NCBI GenBank assembly: GCA_964431545.1
Contig: CAYSLC010000019.1
Location: 1 to 42,684 of the forward strand
Length of the DNA: 42,684 bases
Origin: CAYSLC01 sp964431545
GTDB taxonomy: Bacteria; Desulfobacterota; Desulfobacteria; Desulfobacterales; JAABSP01
Reading direction: 5' to 3'
Each line of letters starts with the position of its first letter. Positions within the stretch are counted from its first letter, which is position 1. The notes beneath the pieces were generated by a model. The model was not told the origin of the DNA and did no database searches. It worked only from the letters and a program-made list of their open reading frames with translations. Positions 18,740 to 26,883 of this stretch are shown piece by piece. A program made the position numbers and the translations under genes.

Positions 18740-19237
18740 TCACCGGGAAAACCGATCATCCGCCTTCCTGTCTTCGATCCCCTCCCCGCCTCGGCCCTCG
18801 AACCACCCGGTCCGCTCGGCCCGGCGCACGTCGAACTCGGGCACGTACGGCTTGATGTCGAGCACCGGCGAGCCGTCGACGATGTCCACCTCCCGGACCC
18901 GGAGCACCCCTTCCTCCCGCCCCTCCAGGCGAACCACCGACAGGCCGATGGGATTGGGCCGAGACGGGGCCCGGGTGGAGAAGAGCCCCCGCTCCGTATC
19001 GTCCAGAAACGGCCGGACCTTGAGGGAGAACGGTTTGGACCGGTGGCAGTGGTAGAGCAAAATGAGATGGGAGAAGCCGTCGATATCCGAAAGCCCCTCC
19101 ATGAACGGAGGAAACACCTCGACGGTGGCTTGGGCATCCTTTCCGGAAACGGGCTGAATGGGGGCCCCCTCGGCGGTCTTGAACGGGGAGTGGACCACGC
19201 CGATGGGCCGATAGACCAGCTCTTCCATGTGGGTCAT
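18740..19237 (-). CDS. trmO: tRNA m6t6A37 methyltransferase TrmO / TsaA-like (UPF0066)
   Basis: 165 residues. Family signatures: YRPIGVVHSPF at the start, IDGFSHLILLYHCHRS, the RAPSRPNPIGLSVVRL motif that forms the SAM site in TrmO, and DIVDGSPVLDIKPYVPEFD. Known members methylate N6-threonylcarbamoyladenosine at position 37 of tRNA using S-adenosylmethionine. Two ATGs are possible: 19237 (MTHMEEL; only 3 bases after AGGAG) and 19228 (12 bases after it). It overlaps nothing real and is divergent from the TlpA-like gene. Confidence 0.9.
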   Translation of the reverse strand: MTHMEELVYRPIGVVHSPFKTAEGAPIQPVSGKDAQATVEVFPPFMEGLSDIDGFSHLILLYHCHRSKPFSLKVRPFLDDTERGLFSTRAPSRPNPIGLSVVRLEGREEGVLRVREVDIVDGSPVLDIKPYVPEFDVRRAERTGWFEGRGGEGIEDRKADDRFSR

Positions 19238-19325
19238 TATCTCCTTTACTGAGCGTTCGGAACTCCCCTTGGTTGTAGCGCACCCTGGAAAACAAAAGCA
19301 AGGCCCATCCCGGAGGATTTTTCCC

Positions 19326-19811
19326 ATGCCACCGAAATTCATGTCTATTTTTATGGTAATTCTGCTGGCGGCGGGCGCGGCCGTCGCCGGGGCCGCCGAA
19401 GAGGCATCCGCCGTGCGGGTGGAACCGATGTCCGTGGAGCGATTCGACTCCATGGTCCGCGGAGAATCGGCCCGGTATGCGGTGGTGGTCATGGCCGCCT
19501 GGTGCACCCCGTGCAGAAAGGAACTCCCTTCCCTCATCCGGCTCCATGACGAGTATGAGGACAAGGGGCTCCGCCTGATCGGCATGAGCGTCGACTACGG
19601 CGGAGTGAAGGTGATCCAGAAGCTGGTGGACCGGTACGAAGTCGATTTCCCCGTCTATTGGGTGGGGGAGGCGGCCCTGGAAGAATACGACATCAAGGCG
19701 ATCCCCCAGATGCTCTTCTTCCGGGAGGGGAGGATCACCGATCGGCTGGTGGGGGCCCACACCCCGAAACAACTGGAGGAGCGGCTCTCGAAATTCATCG
19801 CCTCCCCCTGA
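19326..19811 (+). CDS. TlpA/ResA-like secreted thioredoxin
   Basis: 161 residues. The N-terminus (FMSIFMVILLAAGAAVAGAA) is a signal peptide or anchor. The thioredoxin fold begins near residue 40. The active site MAAWCTPCRKELP carries CxxC at about 59-62, and the cis-proline is in KAIPQMLFF. The short TlpA form (no long insertion beyond SVDYGGVKVIQKL) fits a periplasmic thiol reductant for cytochrome c maturation or other envelope proteins. The ATG at 19326 has GGAGG 9 bases upstream; the longer upstream frame runs into trmO. No cytochrome or disulfide partner gene is adjacent, so its client is unknown. Confidence 0.87.
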   Translation: MPPKFMSIFMVILLAAGAAVAGAAEEASAVRVEPMSVERFDSMVRGESARYAVVVMAAWCTPCRKELPSLIRLHDEYEDKGLRLIGMSVDYGGVKVIQKLVDRYEVDFPVYWVGEAALEEYDIKAIPQMLFFREGRITDRLVGAHTPKQLEERLSKFIASP

Positions 19812-19861
19812 CCCGCGGAAGGACATTCCGAATCCCGTGGGAGGCCGGTGGTTCTCCTCTC

Positions 19862-19887
19862 GAATTTATCCGCTTGAATTTATCCGC
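19862..19887 (+). repeat. tandem 12-base direct repeat in a promoter region
   Basis: The 12-mer GAATTTATCCGC occurs at 19862-19873 and again at 19876-19887, a start-to-start distance of 14 bases. The second copy overlaps the -35 of the candidate promoter for the CBS-domain gene, so it is placed like a regulator binding site. Confidence 0.6.
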
Positions 19888-19902
19888 CGCGACTGGTATT
19901 AG
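19874..19902 (+). promoter_or_regulatory. candidate promoter for the CBS / beta-helix operon
   Basis: TTGAAT at 19874-19879, exactly 17 bases of spacer, then TATTAG at 19897-19902. Transcription would begin near 19909, leaving about 74 untranslated bases before the GTG at 19983. Confidence 0.5.
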
Positions 19903-19982
19903 ACTACTTGCGGTGAGAAGAGGCGCCCCACGCCGAAGTGACTCGCCCGCCCCATAGAACCAAAACCGTTGGAGTCGGAATT

Positions 19983-20573
19983 GTGAAAACCTATCTCGTG
20001 AAGGATCTGGCCGTCCCCATTTCGGAGTATGCGACCGTGGAGGAGGGGTCCACCCTGTTCGACGCGATCCTCGCCCTGGAGAGTGCCCAGGAACGGTATC
20101 GCCGAAACAAGTACCAGCACCGGGCGATCCTGGTCCTGGACCGGGCCAGCCGGGTGGTCGGAAAGCTCAACCAGGCGGACGTGATCCGGGCCCTGGAGCC
20201 GAAGGACGAGCGGATCGACCGGCTCCGGGACATCGGCAAGTTCGGATTCAGCGATAAATTCATCTACAGCCTCCGGGAGAAGGCCGAGCCGCCGGGCCGG
20301 ATTCTGGAGCGGATCAACGAAAAGGCGAGGCGGCTGGCGGTGGAGGAGGTGATGCACACCCCGTCGGAGGGGGAGTATGTGGACGAGGAGACCTCCCTCG
20401 ATACCGCCTGCCATCAGCTGGTCAGCGGAAACCACCTCTCCCTGCTGGTCTCCCGGGGCCATGAGGTCACGGGAATCCTGCGGATGTCGGATGTGTTCTC
20501 CGTGGTCTCCCGGGCGATCAGGAACGAGGGACCGGACACCGACCCCAAACCGACGCATGAGGATCGACGATGA
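19983..20573 (+). CDS. tandem CBS-domain protein
   Basis: 196 residues, two CBS motifs. CBS1 (ISEYATVEEGSTLFDAILAL ... ILVLDRASRVVGKLNQADVI) covers about 14-75, and CBS2 (VEEVMHTPSEGEYVDEETSL ... SLLVSRGHEVTGILRMSDVF) about 123-185. Between them is a ~45-residue linker (FGFSDKFIYSLREKAEPPGR). There is no catalytic domain, so it looks like a stand-alone adenine-nucleotide sensor. The GTG at 19983 has GGAG 8 bases upstream; the GTG at 19938 lacks one. Its stop overlaps the next ATG (ATGA), so it is coupled to the beta-helix protein and may regulate it. That role is inference. Confidence 0.85.
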   Translation: MKTYLVKDLAVPISEYATVEEGSTLFDAILALESAQERYRRNKYQHRAILVLDRASRVVGKLNQADVIRALEPKDERIDRLRDIGKFGFSDKFIYSLREKAEPPGRILERINEKARRLAVEEVMHTPSEGEYVDEETSLDTACHQLVSGNHLSLLVSRGHEVTGILRMSDVFSVVSRAIRNEGPDTDPKPTHEDRR

Positions 20574-21991
20574 AGGAATTGGAAGCCCTGATGGCCAGGA
20601 TCGTCCAGCGGAACAACATCAACCTCCGGGAGATCGGATTCGACGCCCGGCCCTACATCTGGAGCCTGCTCTCCGCCCGCCAGATGAGCAAATTCTACGC
20701 CTTCTACGGAATTACGCCGAACCACCCCCTCAACCTGCAATTCCGTCATTCCGCCCTGGCGGGCAGCTATTTTCTGGGCCGATGCCGGGTGAGCAACTCC
20801 CTGCTCTACAAAAGCGATATCCGGGGGGACGAACTCAAAAAAAAGGGGGAGACGGTTCGGTTCCAGGATGTGGAGATCAACGTCTCCAAGGATGAAGAGA
20901 TCGATATCGAGGACAGCGCCCTCATCAAAACCCTGGTCCACAACTACTCCCACGACCCGGAGACGCCGGAGACCTTCTTTATCAAGGACACGGTCTCCAC
21001 CCATTACGCCAACATCCACGGCTCTCCCATGGACGGAAGCTTTTTGGGGCCCTTCGCCACCGTGGATCTGACCACCATGCGGGACTGCGTCATCGGCGCA
21101 TTCTCCTATATCCAGGCCGGGGAGATCAGCCATCTGCGGATCGATCCGGGGACGATCTGGATCCACATCCCCGGTCTGTTCAACTTCCTCTACCGGTACC
21201 GGGGGGAGGACCTCGACGCCTATATCCGGTTCACCGCGAAGCAGCAGCCCGTGGGGACTTTCATGGACTTTGTGGAGGATCGGAAGGAGGCGTTTCAGCG
21301 GATCTTCGATCCGGTCAACATCGACCCCCTCGTCTCGGTTCCGGAAACCGCCTCTCTCGACCGGTATGCGGTGGTGGACGCCAAGACCGCCATCGGAGAG
21401 AATGTGCTCATCTCCCAGCGGGCCTTTCTGCAGAACGCAACTTTGGGGAAAGGGGCCAATGCCCAGGAGAACTGCTTCATCATCAATTCAAGCCTGGAGG
21501 GCAACAACGTGACGGCCCATGGGGCGAAGATCATCGAGTCGACCCTGGAAAAGAACGTCTTCGTGGGCTTCAACAGCTTTCTGCGCGGCGGGCCGGAGCA
21601 TCGACTGACGGTGGGAAACAACAGCGTGATCATGCCCCACACCATCATCGACACCCGGCAACCGCTGTCCATCCCGCCGGAGCACCTGGTGTGGGGGCTA
21701 CTGAAAGAACCGGCGGACCTGGAAACCAACAGCATGCCCCTGGAGGCCATGTCCCAAGTCGATTCCGGGGTCTCCAAGGGCACCATGTACTTCGAGGGGA
21801 GCGGGGCCGCCTTTGTGAAGGCGTTTCAGGATCGGATCCACCACATCCTGGAGGCCAACGGCGCGTTTTTCGACGGCACCGCCAACAGAGGCCACGCCCA
21901 GCGGAACCGCAACCTCTCCATCAACACGATCCAGCCCTACGCCGAAGGGGAGCTGGAGGGATTGTACCCGACCATCGACATCCGACCGTAA
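20570..21991 (+). CDS. left-handed beta-helix (hexapeptide-repeat) protein, transferase-like
   Basis: 473 residues, function unknown. An N-terminal ~110-residue region (LEALMARIVQRNNINLREIG, FYGITPNHPLNLQFRHSALA) precedes hexapeptide-type repeats. Examples are YANIHGSPMDGSFLGPFATV (about 143-165), VVDAKTAIGENVLISQRAFL and TLGKGANAQENCFIINSSLE, with LRGGPEHRLTVGNNSVIMPH near 345-365. The coils resemble N-acyltransferase or sugar-nucleotide-transferase beta-helices, yet no catalytic histidine context is obvious by eye. It overlaps the CBS gene by 4 bases. This suggests an adenylate-controlled, possibly catalytic, beta-helix partner; the substrate is not predictable. Confidence 0.75.
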   Translation: MKELEALMARIVQRNNINLREIGFDARPYIWSLLSARQMSKFYAFYGITPNHPLNLQFRHSALAGSYFLGRCRVSNSLLYKSDIRGDELKKKGETVRFQDVEINVSKDEEIDIEDSALIKTLVHNYSHDPETPETFFIKDTVSTHYANIHGSPMDGSFLGPFATVDLTTMRDCVIGAFSYIQAGEISHLRIDPGTIWIHIPGLFNFLYRYRGEDLDAYIRFTAKQQPVGTFMDFVEDRKEAFQRIFDPVNIDPLVSVPETASLDRYAVVDAKTAIGENVLISQRAFLQNATLGKGANAQENCFIINSSLEGNNVTAHGAKIIESTLEKNVFVGFNSFLRGGPEHRLTVGNNSVIMPHTIIDTRQPLSIPPEHLVWGLLKEPADLETNSMPLEAMSQVDSGVSKGTMYFEGSGAAFVKAFQDRIHHILEANGAFFDGTANRGHAQRNRNLSINTIQPYAEGELEGLYPTIDIRP

Positions 21992-22007
21992 CCCTCGGAA
22001 GCTGGAA

Positions 22008-22160
22008 TCATTCCTCTTCCCCGGCTTCCGACCCGGTCTCCTCCTCCTTCCCCTCGGCCTCTTCCTTCTTCTCCAGCTTCCGATTCCGCTTCTCTTCCTT
22101 TTTTTTCTTCTTCTCCAGCTCTTTGCGCCGCTTTTCGAACTTGTAGTTCGTCCTGGCCAA
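22008..22160 (-). CDS. small Lys/Glu-rich protein, 50 residues, TTG start
   Basis: The product begins MARTNYKFEKRRKELEKKKK and continues as almost uninterrupted Lys, Glu and Arg, ending EEETGSEAGEEE. The N-terminal TNYKFEKRRKELEKK pattern resembles a small conserved protein family I recall from Desulfobacterota-type genomes, but I cannot confirm that here. The start is a TTG at 22160 with GAGG 7 bases upstream; an ATG nearby (22173) is in another frame and gives an unconvincing product. It lies 16 bases from the convergent beta-helix gene and downstream of the cold-shock gene. Likely a long charged helix; role unknown. Confidence 0.65.
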   Translation of the reverse strand: MARTNYKFEKRRKELEKKKKKEEKRNRKLEKKEEAEGKEEETGSEAGEEE

Positions 22161-22206
22161 TGGTCCACCTCATGAACGGTTCTTCGCCTGCCTGATGCGA
22201 TAGGGG

Positions 22207-22255
22207 GGTTAAGAAAAGAAAAGGGCGCCCCTCCGCTATGGAAGAGGCGCCCTTT
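22207..22255 (-). terminator. intrinsic terminator of the cold-shock gene
   Basis: AAAGGGCGCC at 22220-22229 and its complement GGCGCCCTTT at 22246-22255 form a 10-bp stem with a 16-base loop. On the minus strand the stem is followed by a TTTTCTTTTCTT tail. It lies 21 bases after the csp stop. Confidence 0.88.
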
Positions 22256-22276
22256 CGGTGCCGAGCAAAATCGTGA

Positions 22277-22477
22277 CTAGATCACTTTGACATTGGCGGC
22301 GGAAGGACCTTTAGGGCCCTGCTCGATGTCGAAGGTAACCCGATCGCCTTCATTGAGGGATCTAAAACCTTCTGCATTGATGGCGGAATGGTGGACGAAA
22401 ACATCCGGTCCGTCTTCCCGCTCAATGAATCCAAACCCTTTTTGGTCGCTAAACCACTTTACGGTTCCATTGGTCAT
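22277..22477 (-). CDS. cold-shock protein (CspA family)
   Basis: 66 residues. MTNGTVKWFSDQKGFGFIER contains RNP1 (KGFGFIE), and DVFVHHSAI contains RNP2 (VFVHHSA). These are the RNA-binding surfaces of the cold-shock domain, which acts as an RNA chaperone. The ATG at 22477 has AGGAGG 8 bases upstream; the 21 in-frame residues upstream of it lie in the leader. A strong intrinsic terminator follows. It appears monocistronic, with the small Lys/Glu-rich gene reachable only by read-through. Whether it is cold-induced or constitutive cannot be told from the sequence. Confidence 0.96.
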   Translation of the reverse strand: MTNGTVKWFSDQKGFGFIEREDGPDVFVHHSAINAEGFRSLNEGDRVTFDIEQGPKGPSAANVKVI

Positions 22478-22833
22478 GACAACATCCTCCTTTCTTGTGA
22501 ATTTCTCAACGCCGTAACCTGGAGGATGCCACTTTGACAAATGGAGATTCCTTCAGAACGAGCGGGCCCGCAAACCATAAGAACGGGCCTTGGTTGATTT
22601 TTGGAAAGATACCCCATCCGGAGAAAAAGCGCAAGGGATTTTTTTGATTTTTTTTGATCCCCCGGGCCTACCTCGGGATACGCCGCCGGGTGCGCGCCGA
22701 CCGGGGGCTTGGAAACGCCGCCCCCGTTCCGGCGTTGTCCTTCCGGGACCGGAGTGGTATGATGGACAAAACGCTTCGCAATGATTCGAATTCACCCCGA
22801 AGGAGCGCCGGGGACGAAAGGGACGGAGAAACC
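22478..22833. other. 356-base intergenic region between divergent csp and aldo/keto reductase
   Basis: It holds the csp leader and Shine-Dalgarno sequence, a GCGGGCCCGC palindrome at 22562-22571, an AT-rich stretch with T7 and T8 runs around 22640-22660, and a good plus-strand promoter at 22735-22763. A TTGTCA on the minus strand (22539-22534) could be a csp -35, but the -10 at proper distance is poor. No further gene is supported. Confidence 0.6.
22735..22763 (+). promoter_or_regulatory. candidate extended -10 promoter for the aldo/keto reductase
   Basis: TTGTCC at 22735-22740, a 17-base spacer, then TATGAT at 22758-22763 preceded by TGG, giving an extended -10. Transcription would start near 22770, leaving a ~64-base leader before the ATG at 22834. 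Confidence 0.6.
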
Positions 22834-23691
22834 ATGGCACGGACCGAGATCCAAAAAAGCCTGTTCGGGAAGACCGGACAGGAGACGACCCGGGTGGGAC
22901 TGGGGGGCGAAGGGGTCCTCCGGACCACCGGGAGGACCCAAGAGGCGCGGACGGTGATCCGGGCGGCCCTCGATCGGTCCATCACCTACTTCGACTGCGC
23001 CCGGGTCTATTCCGACAGCGAGATCTACTACGGCACCATCTGGGCAGAGGCCCCAAAGGAGCGGGCGGGCGTCTTCCAGGCGAGCAAGTCGGCCAGTCGG
23101 GACAAAGCGGGGGCGGAAAAGGACCTTTCCCAGTCCCTCCAACGCCTCCGGACCGACCATCTCGATCTCTGGCAGGTCCACGACGTCCGGACCGAGGCCG
23201 ATCTGGACCGGATCGCCGGGCCCGGCGGCGCCCTGGAGGCCTTCCAGGAGGCCAGGGCCGAAGGCCGGGTCCGGTTCATCGGCGTCACCGGACACCATGA
23301 TCCGGCCGTCCTGACCCGTGCCGTGAACGAGTGGCCCGTGGATGCGGTGATGATGCCGGTCAACCCCGCCGAGGGGGTCCTGGGCGGTTTTCTCACCGAA
23401 ACGCTGCCGGCGGCCAAGATGAAGGGCTTGGCGGTGATCGGAATGAAGATCCTGGGAGCCGGCCATTATATCGTTCCCCGGTTGGCGGTGACGCCGGACC
23501 TTCTGATCCGGTACGCCCTGGACCAGGGCATCAGCGTCGCCATCGTCGGCTGCTCCAGTCCGGCCGAGGTGGAAACCCTGGCGGAGGTGGGGCGCGACGG
23601 ACAGGCCCTGACCCGGGCCGAGCGGGAACGGCTCCTGGAGGCGTTCACCCCCCACGCCCGTCGGCTCGCCTTCTACCGGGGGGTGCTTTAG
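22834..23691 (+). CDS. aldo/keto reductase
   Basis: 285 residues, NAD(P)H-dependent oxidoreductase fold. The catalytic tetrad is visible: Asp and Tyr in YFDCARVYSDSE (about 47-57), Lys in FQASKSASRD (about 82) and His in LWQVHDVRT (about 113). RVRFIGVTGHHD and VAIVGCSSPAEV are typical (TIM-barrel strands and the nucleotide loop). No C-terminal ferredoxin domain is present, unlike many anaerobe relatives, so it is the short soluble form. The ATG at 22834 has GGAG 6 bases upstream; two earlier in-frame ATGs near 22759 and 22762 overlap the promoter's -10. Substrate unknown. Confidence 0.9.
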   Translation: MARTEIQKSLFGKTGQETTRVGLGGEGVLRTTGRTQEARTVIRAALDRSITYFDCARVYSDSEIYYGTIWAEAPKERAGVFQASKSASRDKAGAEKDLSQSLQRLRTDHLDLWQVHDVRTEADLDRIAGPGGALEAFQEARAEGRVRFIGVTGHHDPAVLTRAVNEWPVDAVMMPVNPAEGVLGGFLTETLPAAKMKGLAVIGMKILGAGHYIVPRLAVTPDLLIRYALDQGISVAIVGCSSPAEVETLAEVGRDGQALTRAERERLLEAFTPHARRLAFYRGVL

Positions 23692-23801
23692 GAGACATCG
23701 GGTCGCCTTTGCCCTACCGATTTCATTCCATTTATGGTATTCAAGAACCGATCTTCCGAAGACGGATCATTTCGAACCCACTTTCGACCCGACCATCGGA
23801 C

Positions 23802-25412
23802 ATGAAAACGGACTGGCGAACCGAAGACATCCTCGATCTAGAATATTTCTTCCACCGGGATCAGGCGGCCGGTTCCGAGGCCCCCGCGCCCAAATCGGCG
23901 GGCCGCCGGGACCGGCGGATCTACCTGGACCACATCGAACCGGAGATCCGGAAGGGCGCGCCGGAAACGCGACGGTTCATCCTCCGATCATGGCTCGACC
24001 ATCGGAGGGTCGGGGAGAAGGCCCACCTTCCCAAGGACGCCCCCCTGCCCGGGGAGGTCTACGGGGAGGTCCATCGGGTTTTGTCCTGGGCCTTTGCCGT
24101 CCTCGGGCTCCTGACCGGGGCGGGACTGGCCTCCTCGTTTCTCGCCTACACGGGGACCCAGCCCCTCAATGTGGCTTACTATTTCGGCGGCCTCATCCTG
24201 AGCCAGTTCCTCCTGATGGTGATCCTGCTGCTGGCCCTGACCATCGGATGGATCAACCGATCCTTCATGCGCCATTCGATCCTCTACGCCCTGGTGAGCC
24301 GCCTTCTGGTCCGCCTGTCGCTATGGCTCCGGGACCGGACGATCAAGACCCTCCCCGGAGACCGGCGGACGGGTATGGAGGCGGCCCTGGGGCTGGTCCG
24401 GGGCAGGCGCAGGGTCTACGGGTCCCTCTTCTACTGGCCGATCTTCATCCTGACCCAGCTCTTCGGGGTCTGCTTCAATATCGGGGTGATCGCCGCCACC
24501 CTCATCAAGATCCTCGCCTCGGATATCGCCTTCGGCTGGCAGTCGACGGTCCAGTTCAGCCCGGAGGTGGTCCACGACCTGGTGCGAACCATCGCCCTGC
24601 CCTGGTCCGCCCTGGTGCCGACGGAGATCGCCTTCCCCTCCCTGGCGGAGATCACGGGCAGCCGGATGATCCTGAAAGAGGGCATCTACCACCTGGCCAC
24701 CGAGAACCTGATCTCCTGGTGGCCCTTCCTCTGCTTTGCCGTCCTCTTCTACGGGCTGATCCCCCGGCTGATCCTGCTGCTGGCGGGCCGACTGGCCCGG
24801 AGCCGGTCCCTGGAGAAGCTCGACTTCGAGTTCGCCGACTGCGACCGGCTGATGCACCGCCTGGTCTCGCCCCAGGTGAGCACCGAGGGGTGCCCCACCA
24901 CCGGCCCTCCGAGGCCGGCGGGCCCCGACGGCATGCCGCCGGTCGGCCCGGACGGCGGAGCGCGCGAGACCTCCGTCTCCGGGGGCCGGCTGGTCGCCCT
25001 GGTCCCCGATGACATCTTCGAGGCGTGCGACGATGATCAGCTCGACGCGGTGGTGGGGTCCGCCCTGGGGTATCGAGTGGCGGAGAAGATCCGGATCGGC
25101 GCGGACTACGAAGCGGACCAGGCGGCGCTGGCGGCCCTCGCCCGAAAGGACTGGGAGAACGGGCGTCCCCACGTCCTGCTCCTCCAGGAGGGGTGGCTGC
25201 CCCCCATCCGGGAAATCCTGCTCTTTCTCAAGGACCTGCGCCGGACCCTGGGAGAGCGGGGTGGGATCGAGGTGGGCCTCATCGGCAAACCCTCTCCCGA
25301 AACCATCTTCACCCCGGTGAACGAGGACAACTGGAACGTCTGGCGCCAAAAGGTGGGCGGCCTGGGGGACCCCTATCTTCGAATGGAAAGGCTGGTGACG
25401 GATGAACAGTGA
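23802..25412 (+). CDS. DUF2868 membrane protein
   Basis: 536 residues, function unknown; resembles the DUF2868 family. The N-terminal ~90 residues are soluble and charged. Four or more hydrophobic segments follow: VLSWAFAVLGLLTGAGLASS, VAYYFGGLILSQFLLMVILL with its continuation, FYWPIFILTQLFGVCFNIGV and WPFLCFAVLFYGLIPRLILL. The C-terminal ~150 residues (from about 395) are soluble, starting with a Pro/Gly linker (TTGPPRPAGPDGMPPVGPDGG), and end HVLLLQEGWLPPIREILLFL-type sequence. The ATG at 23802 starts the DUF2868-like sequence. It overlaps the next gene by 11 bases; the DUF2868-DUF3482 pair is conserved in Proteobacteria. Confidence 0.82.
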   Translation: MKTDWRTEDILDLEYFFHRDQAAGSEAPAPKSAGRRDRRIYLDHIEPEIRKGAPETRRFILRSWLDHRRVGEKAHLPKDAPLPGEVYGEVHRVLSWAFAVLGLLTGAGLASSFLAYTGTQPLNVAYYFGGLILSQFLLMVILLLALTIGWINRSFMRHSILYALVSRLLVRLSLWLRDRTIKTLPGDRRTGMEAALGLVRGRRRVYGSLFYWPIFILTQLFGVCFNIGVIAATLIKILASDIAFGWQSTVQFSPEVVHDLVRTIALPWSALVPTEIAFPSLAEITGSRMILKEGIYHLATENLISWWPFLCFAVLFYGLIPRLILLLAGRLARSRSLEKLDFEFADCDRLMHRLVSPQVSTEGCPTTGPPRPAGPDGMPPVGPDGGARETSVSGGRLVALVPDDIFEACDDDQLDAVVGSALGYRVAEKIRIGADYEADQAALAALARKDWENGRPHVLLLQEGWLPPIREILLFLKDLRRTLGERGGIEVGLIGKPSPETIFTPVNEDNWNVWRQKVGGLGDPYLRMERLVTDEQ

Positions 25413-26883
25413 AACGGTGCCCGAGTTCGCCATCGTGGGCCATCCCAACGAGGGCAAGTCGTCGGTGGTCTCCACCCTGGCCGAGGACGACAGCGTCCGG
25501 ATCAGCCCCACGCCCGGCGAGACCATCGAGTGCCAGACCTTTCCGGTGATCATCGACGGCCGGGAGATCATCCGGTTCATCGACACCCCCGGGTTCCAGA
25601 ACCCGAAACAGACCCTCCAGTGGATGCGGGAGTACCAGGGGCCGGATGAGTCGATCGCGGCGGATTTCCGGGAGGCCCACGCCGGTGATCCCGAGTTCCG
25701 GGACGATGTGGAGCTGTTCAAGCCCATCGTGGAAGGGGCGGGGATCATCTTCGTGGTGGACGGGTCCCGCCCGGTGCGCAGCGCCGACAAGGCGGAGATG
25801 GAGATCCTGCGGCTCACGGGCCGGCCCCGCATGGCGATCATCAACCTCAAGGACGAGGAGGTCTTCTATCTCGATCAATGGAAGAACGAGTTCCGGAAGC
25901 ACTTCAACTCCATCCGCGTCTTCAACGCCCACAAGGCGACCTACGCGGAACGGATCGCCCTGCTGGAGAGCCTCAAGAGCATCGATCAGGACTGGCAGGA
26001 CGCCCTGGAGACGGTGATCGACGCCTTCAAGAAGGACTGGGAACACCGAAACACGCTGGCCGCGGAGATCGCCTGCACCATGCTCACCGATTCCCTGACC
26101 CGTTCCGTCTCCCGGAACTTCACCGAGAAGACCGACGAGGAGGCCCTGAAGGAACGGCTCCAGGAGGAGTACAACCTCTCGATCCAGAAGATCGAGACCG
26201 AGGCCCAGCAGACCATCCGGCGGCTCTTCAAGCACAACATCTTCAACTACGACCTGCCGGCCCACTCCATCCTCCACGCCGATCTCTTCAACGAGAAGAC
26301 CTGGCAGTTCCTCGGCCTGACCCAGAAGCAGTTGATCGCGGCGGCCGGGCTGGCGGGGGGCGCCATCGGCGCGGCGCTGGACGTGGCGGCGGCGGGGTTG
26401 ACCTTCGGCGTCTTTTCCGCCATCGGCGGGGCCGTGGGGGCGGGGTGGGTCGCCCTGGGCGGGGCCAAGAAGCTGGCCAAAGTGAAGGTGGTGGGGATGA
26501 ACCTCGGCGGTCAGCAGATGCGGGTGGGACCCATGGAAAACATCCAGTTCATGTACGTCCTGCTCGACCGGATCCTGATTTTCTACTCCCACATCATCAA
26601 CTGGGCCCACGGGCGCCGGGACTATCCGCCGCCGGCCGAGGGCGCCGACCCCGCCGGCGCCGCTTCGGGCGGCGGGAAGGAAAAGGCCGGGTTCACCGCG
26701 GAGTGGGACGACGCCAAAAGGCGAACCTGCACCCGCTTCTTCAAGGCCCTCCGCGGAAACGACGAGATCTCCAAGATCAACGCCCGGAAGGGGTTGCGGG
26801 ATCTGCTCAAAGAGTCGTTCCAAGAGATCTCCCACAGCGAACGCCGGTACGGGCTGGTCTTGAAGAGCGAAGAACCCGTTTGA
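25402..26883 (+). CDS. DUF3482-family membrane-associated GTPase
   Basis: 493 residues. Era/Obg-like GTPase domain: G1 as FAIVGHPNEGKSSVVS (residues 9-24), G3 as FIDTPGFQ (about 58-65), and a candidate G4 NLKDEE (about 150), which differs from canonical NKxD. The middle (about 170-300) is helical and charged. A long Gly/Ala-rich hydrophobic hairpin (IAAAGLAGGAIGAALDVAAA and VFSAIGGAVGAGWVALGGA) lies at about 312-355, probably membrane-inserting. The gene begins within the last codons of the DUF2868 gene, so the pair is co-translated and likely forms one complex. The family function is not established. Confidence 0.87.
   Translation: MNSETVPEFAIVGHPNEGKSSVVSTLAEDDSVRISPTPGETIECQTFPVIIDGREIIRFIDTPGFQNPKQTLQWMREYQGPDESIAADFREAHAGDPEFRDDVELFKPIVEGAGIIFVVDGSRPVRSADKAEMEILRLTGRPRMAIINLKDEEVFYLDQWKNEFRKHFNSIRVFNAHKATYAERIALLESLKSIDQDWQDALETVIDAFKKDWEHRNTLAAEIACTMLTDSLTRSVSRNFTEKTDEEALKERLQEEYNLSIQKIETEAQQTIRRLFKHNIFNYDLPAHSILHADLFNEKTWQFLGLTQKQLIAAAGLAGGAIGAALDVAAAGLTFGVFSAIGGAVGAGWVALGGAKKLAKVKVVGMNLGGQQMRVGPMENIQFMYVLLDRILIFYSHIINWAHGRRDYPPPAEGADPAGAASGGGKEKAGFTAEWDDAKRRTCTRFFKALRGNDEISKINARKGLRDLLKESFQEISHSERRYGLVLKSEEPV

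Noticed and set aside
21937..22173. Two overlapping frames other than the Lys/Glu-rich one
   Set aside because: The ATG-initiated one (from 22173) yields RGRGRGE-type repeats and no family look; the TTG frame has coherent composition and a better N-terminus.
22531..22540. TTGACA (22534-22539) as a plus-strand promoter
   Set aside because: No acceptable -10 lies 15-19 bases downstream; the promoter at 22735 is far better for the downstream gene.
22640..22670. T7/T8 runs as a terminator
   Set aside because: Only a 5-bp GGGAT/ATCCC stem encloses the T-runs, and they sit in the loop between divergent genes where no transcript ends.
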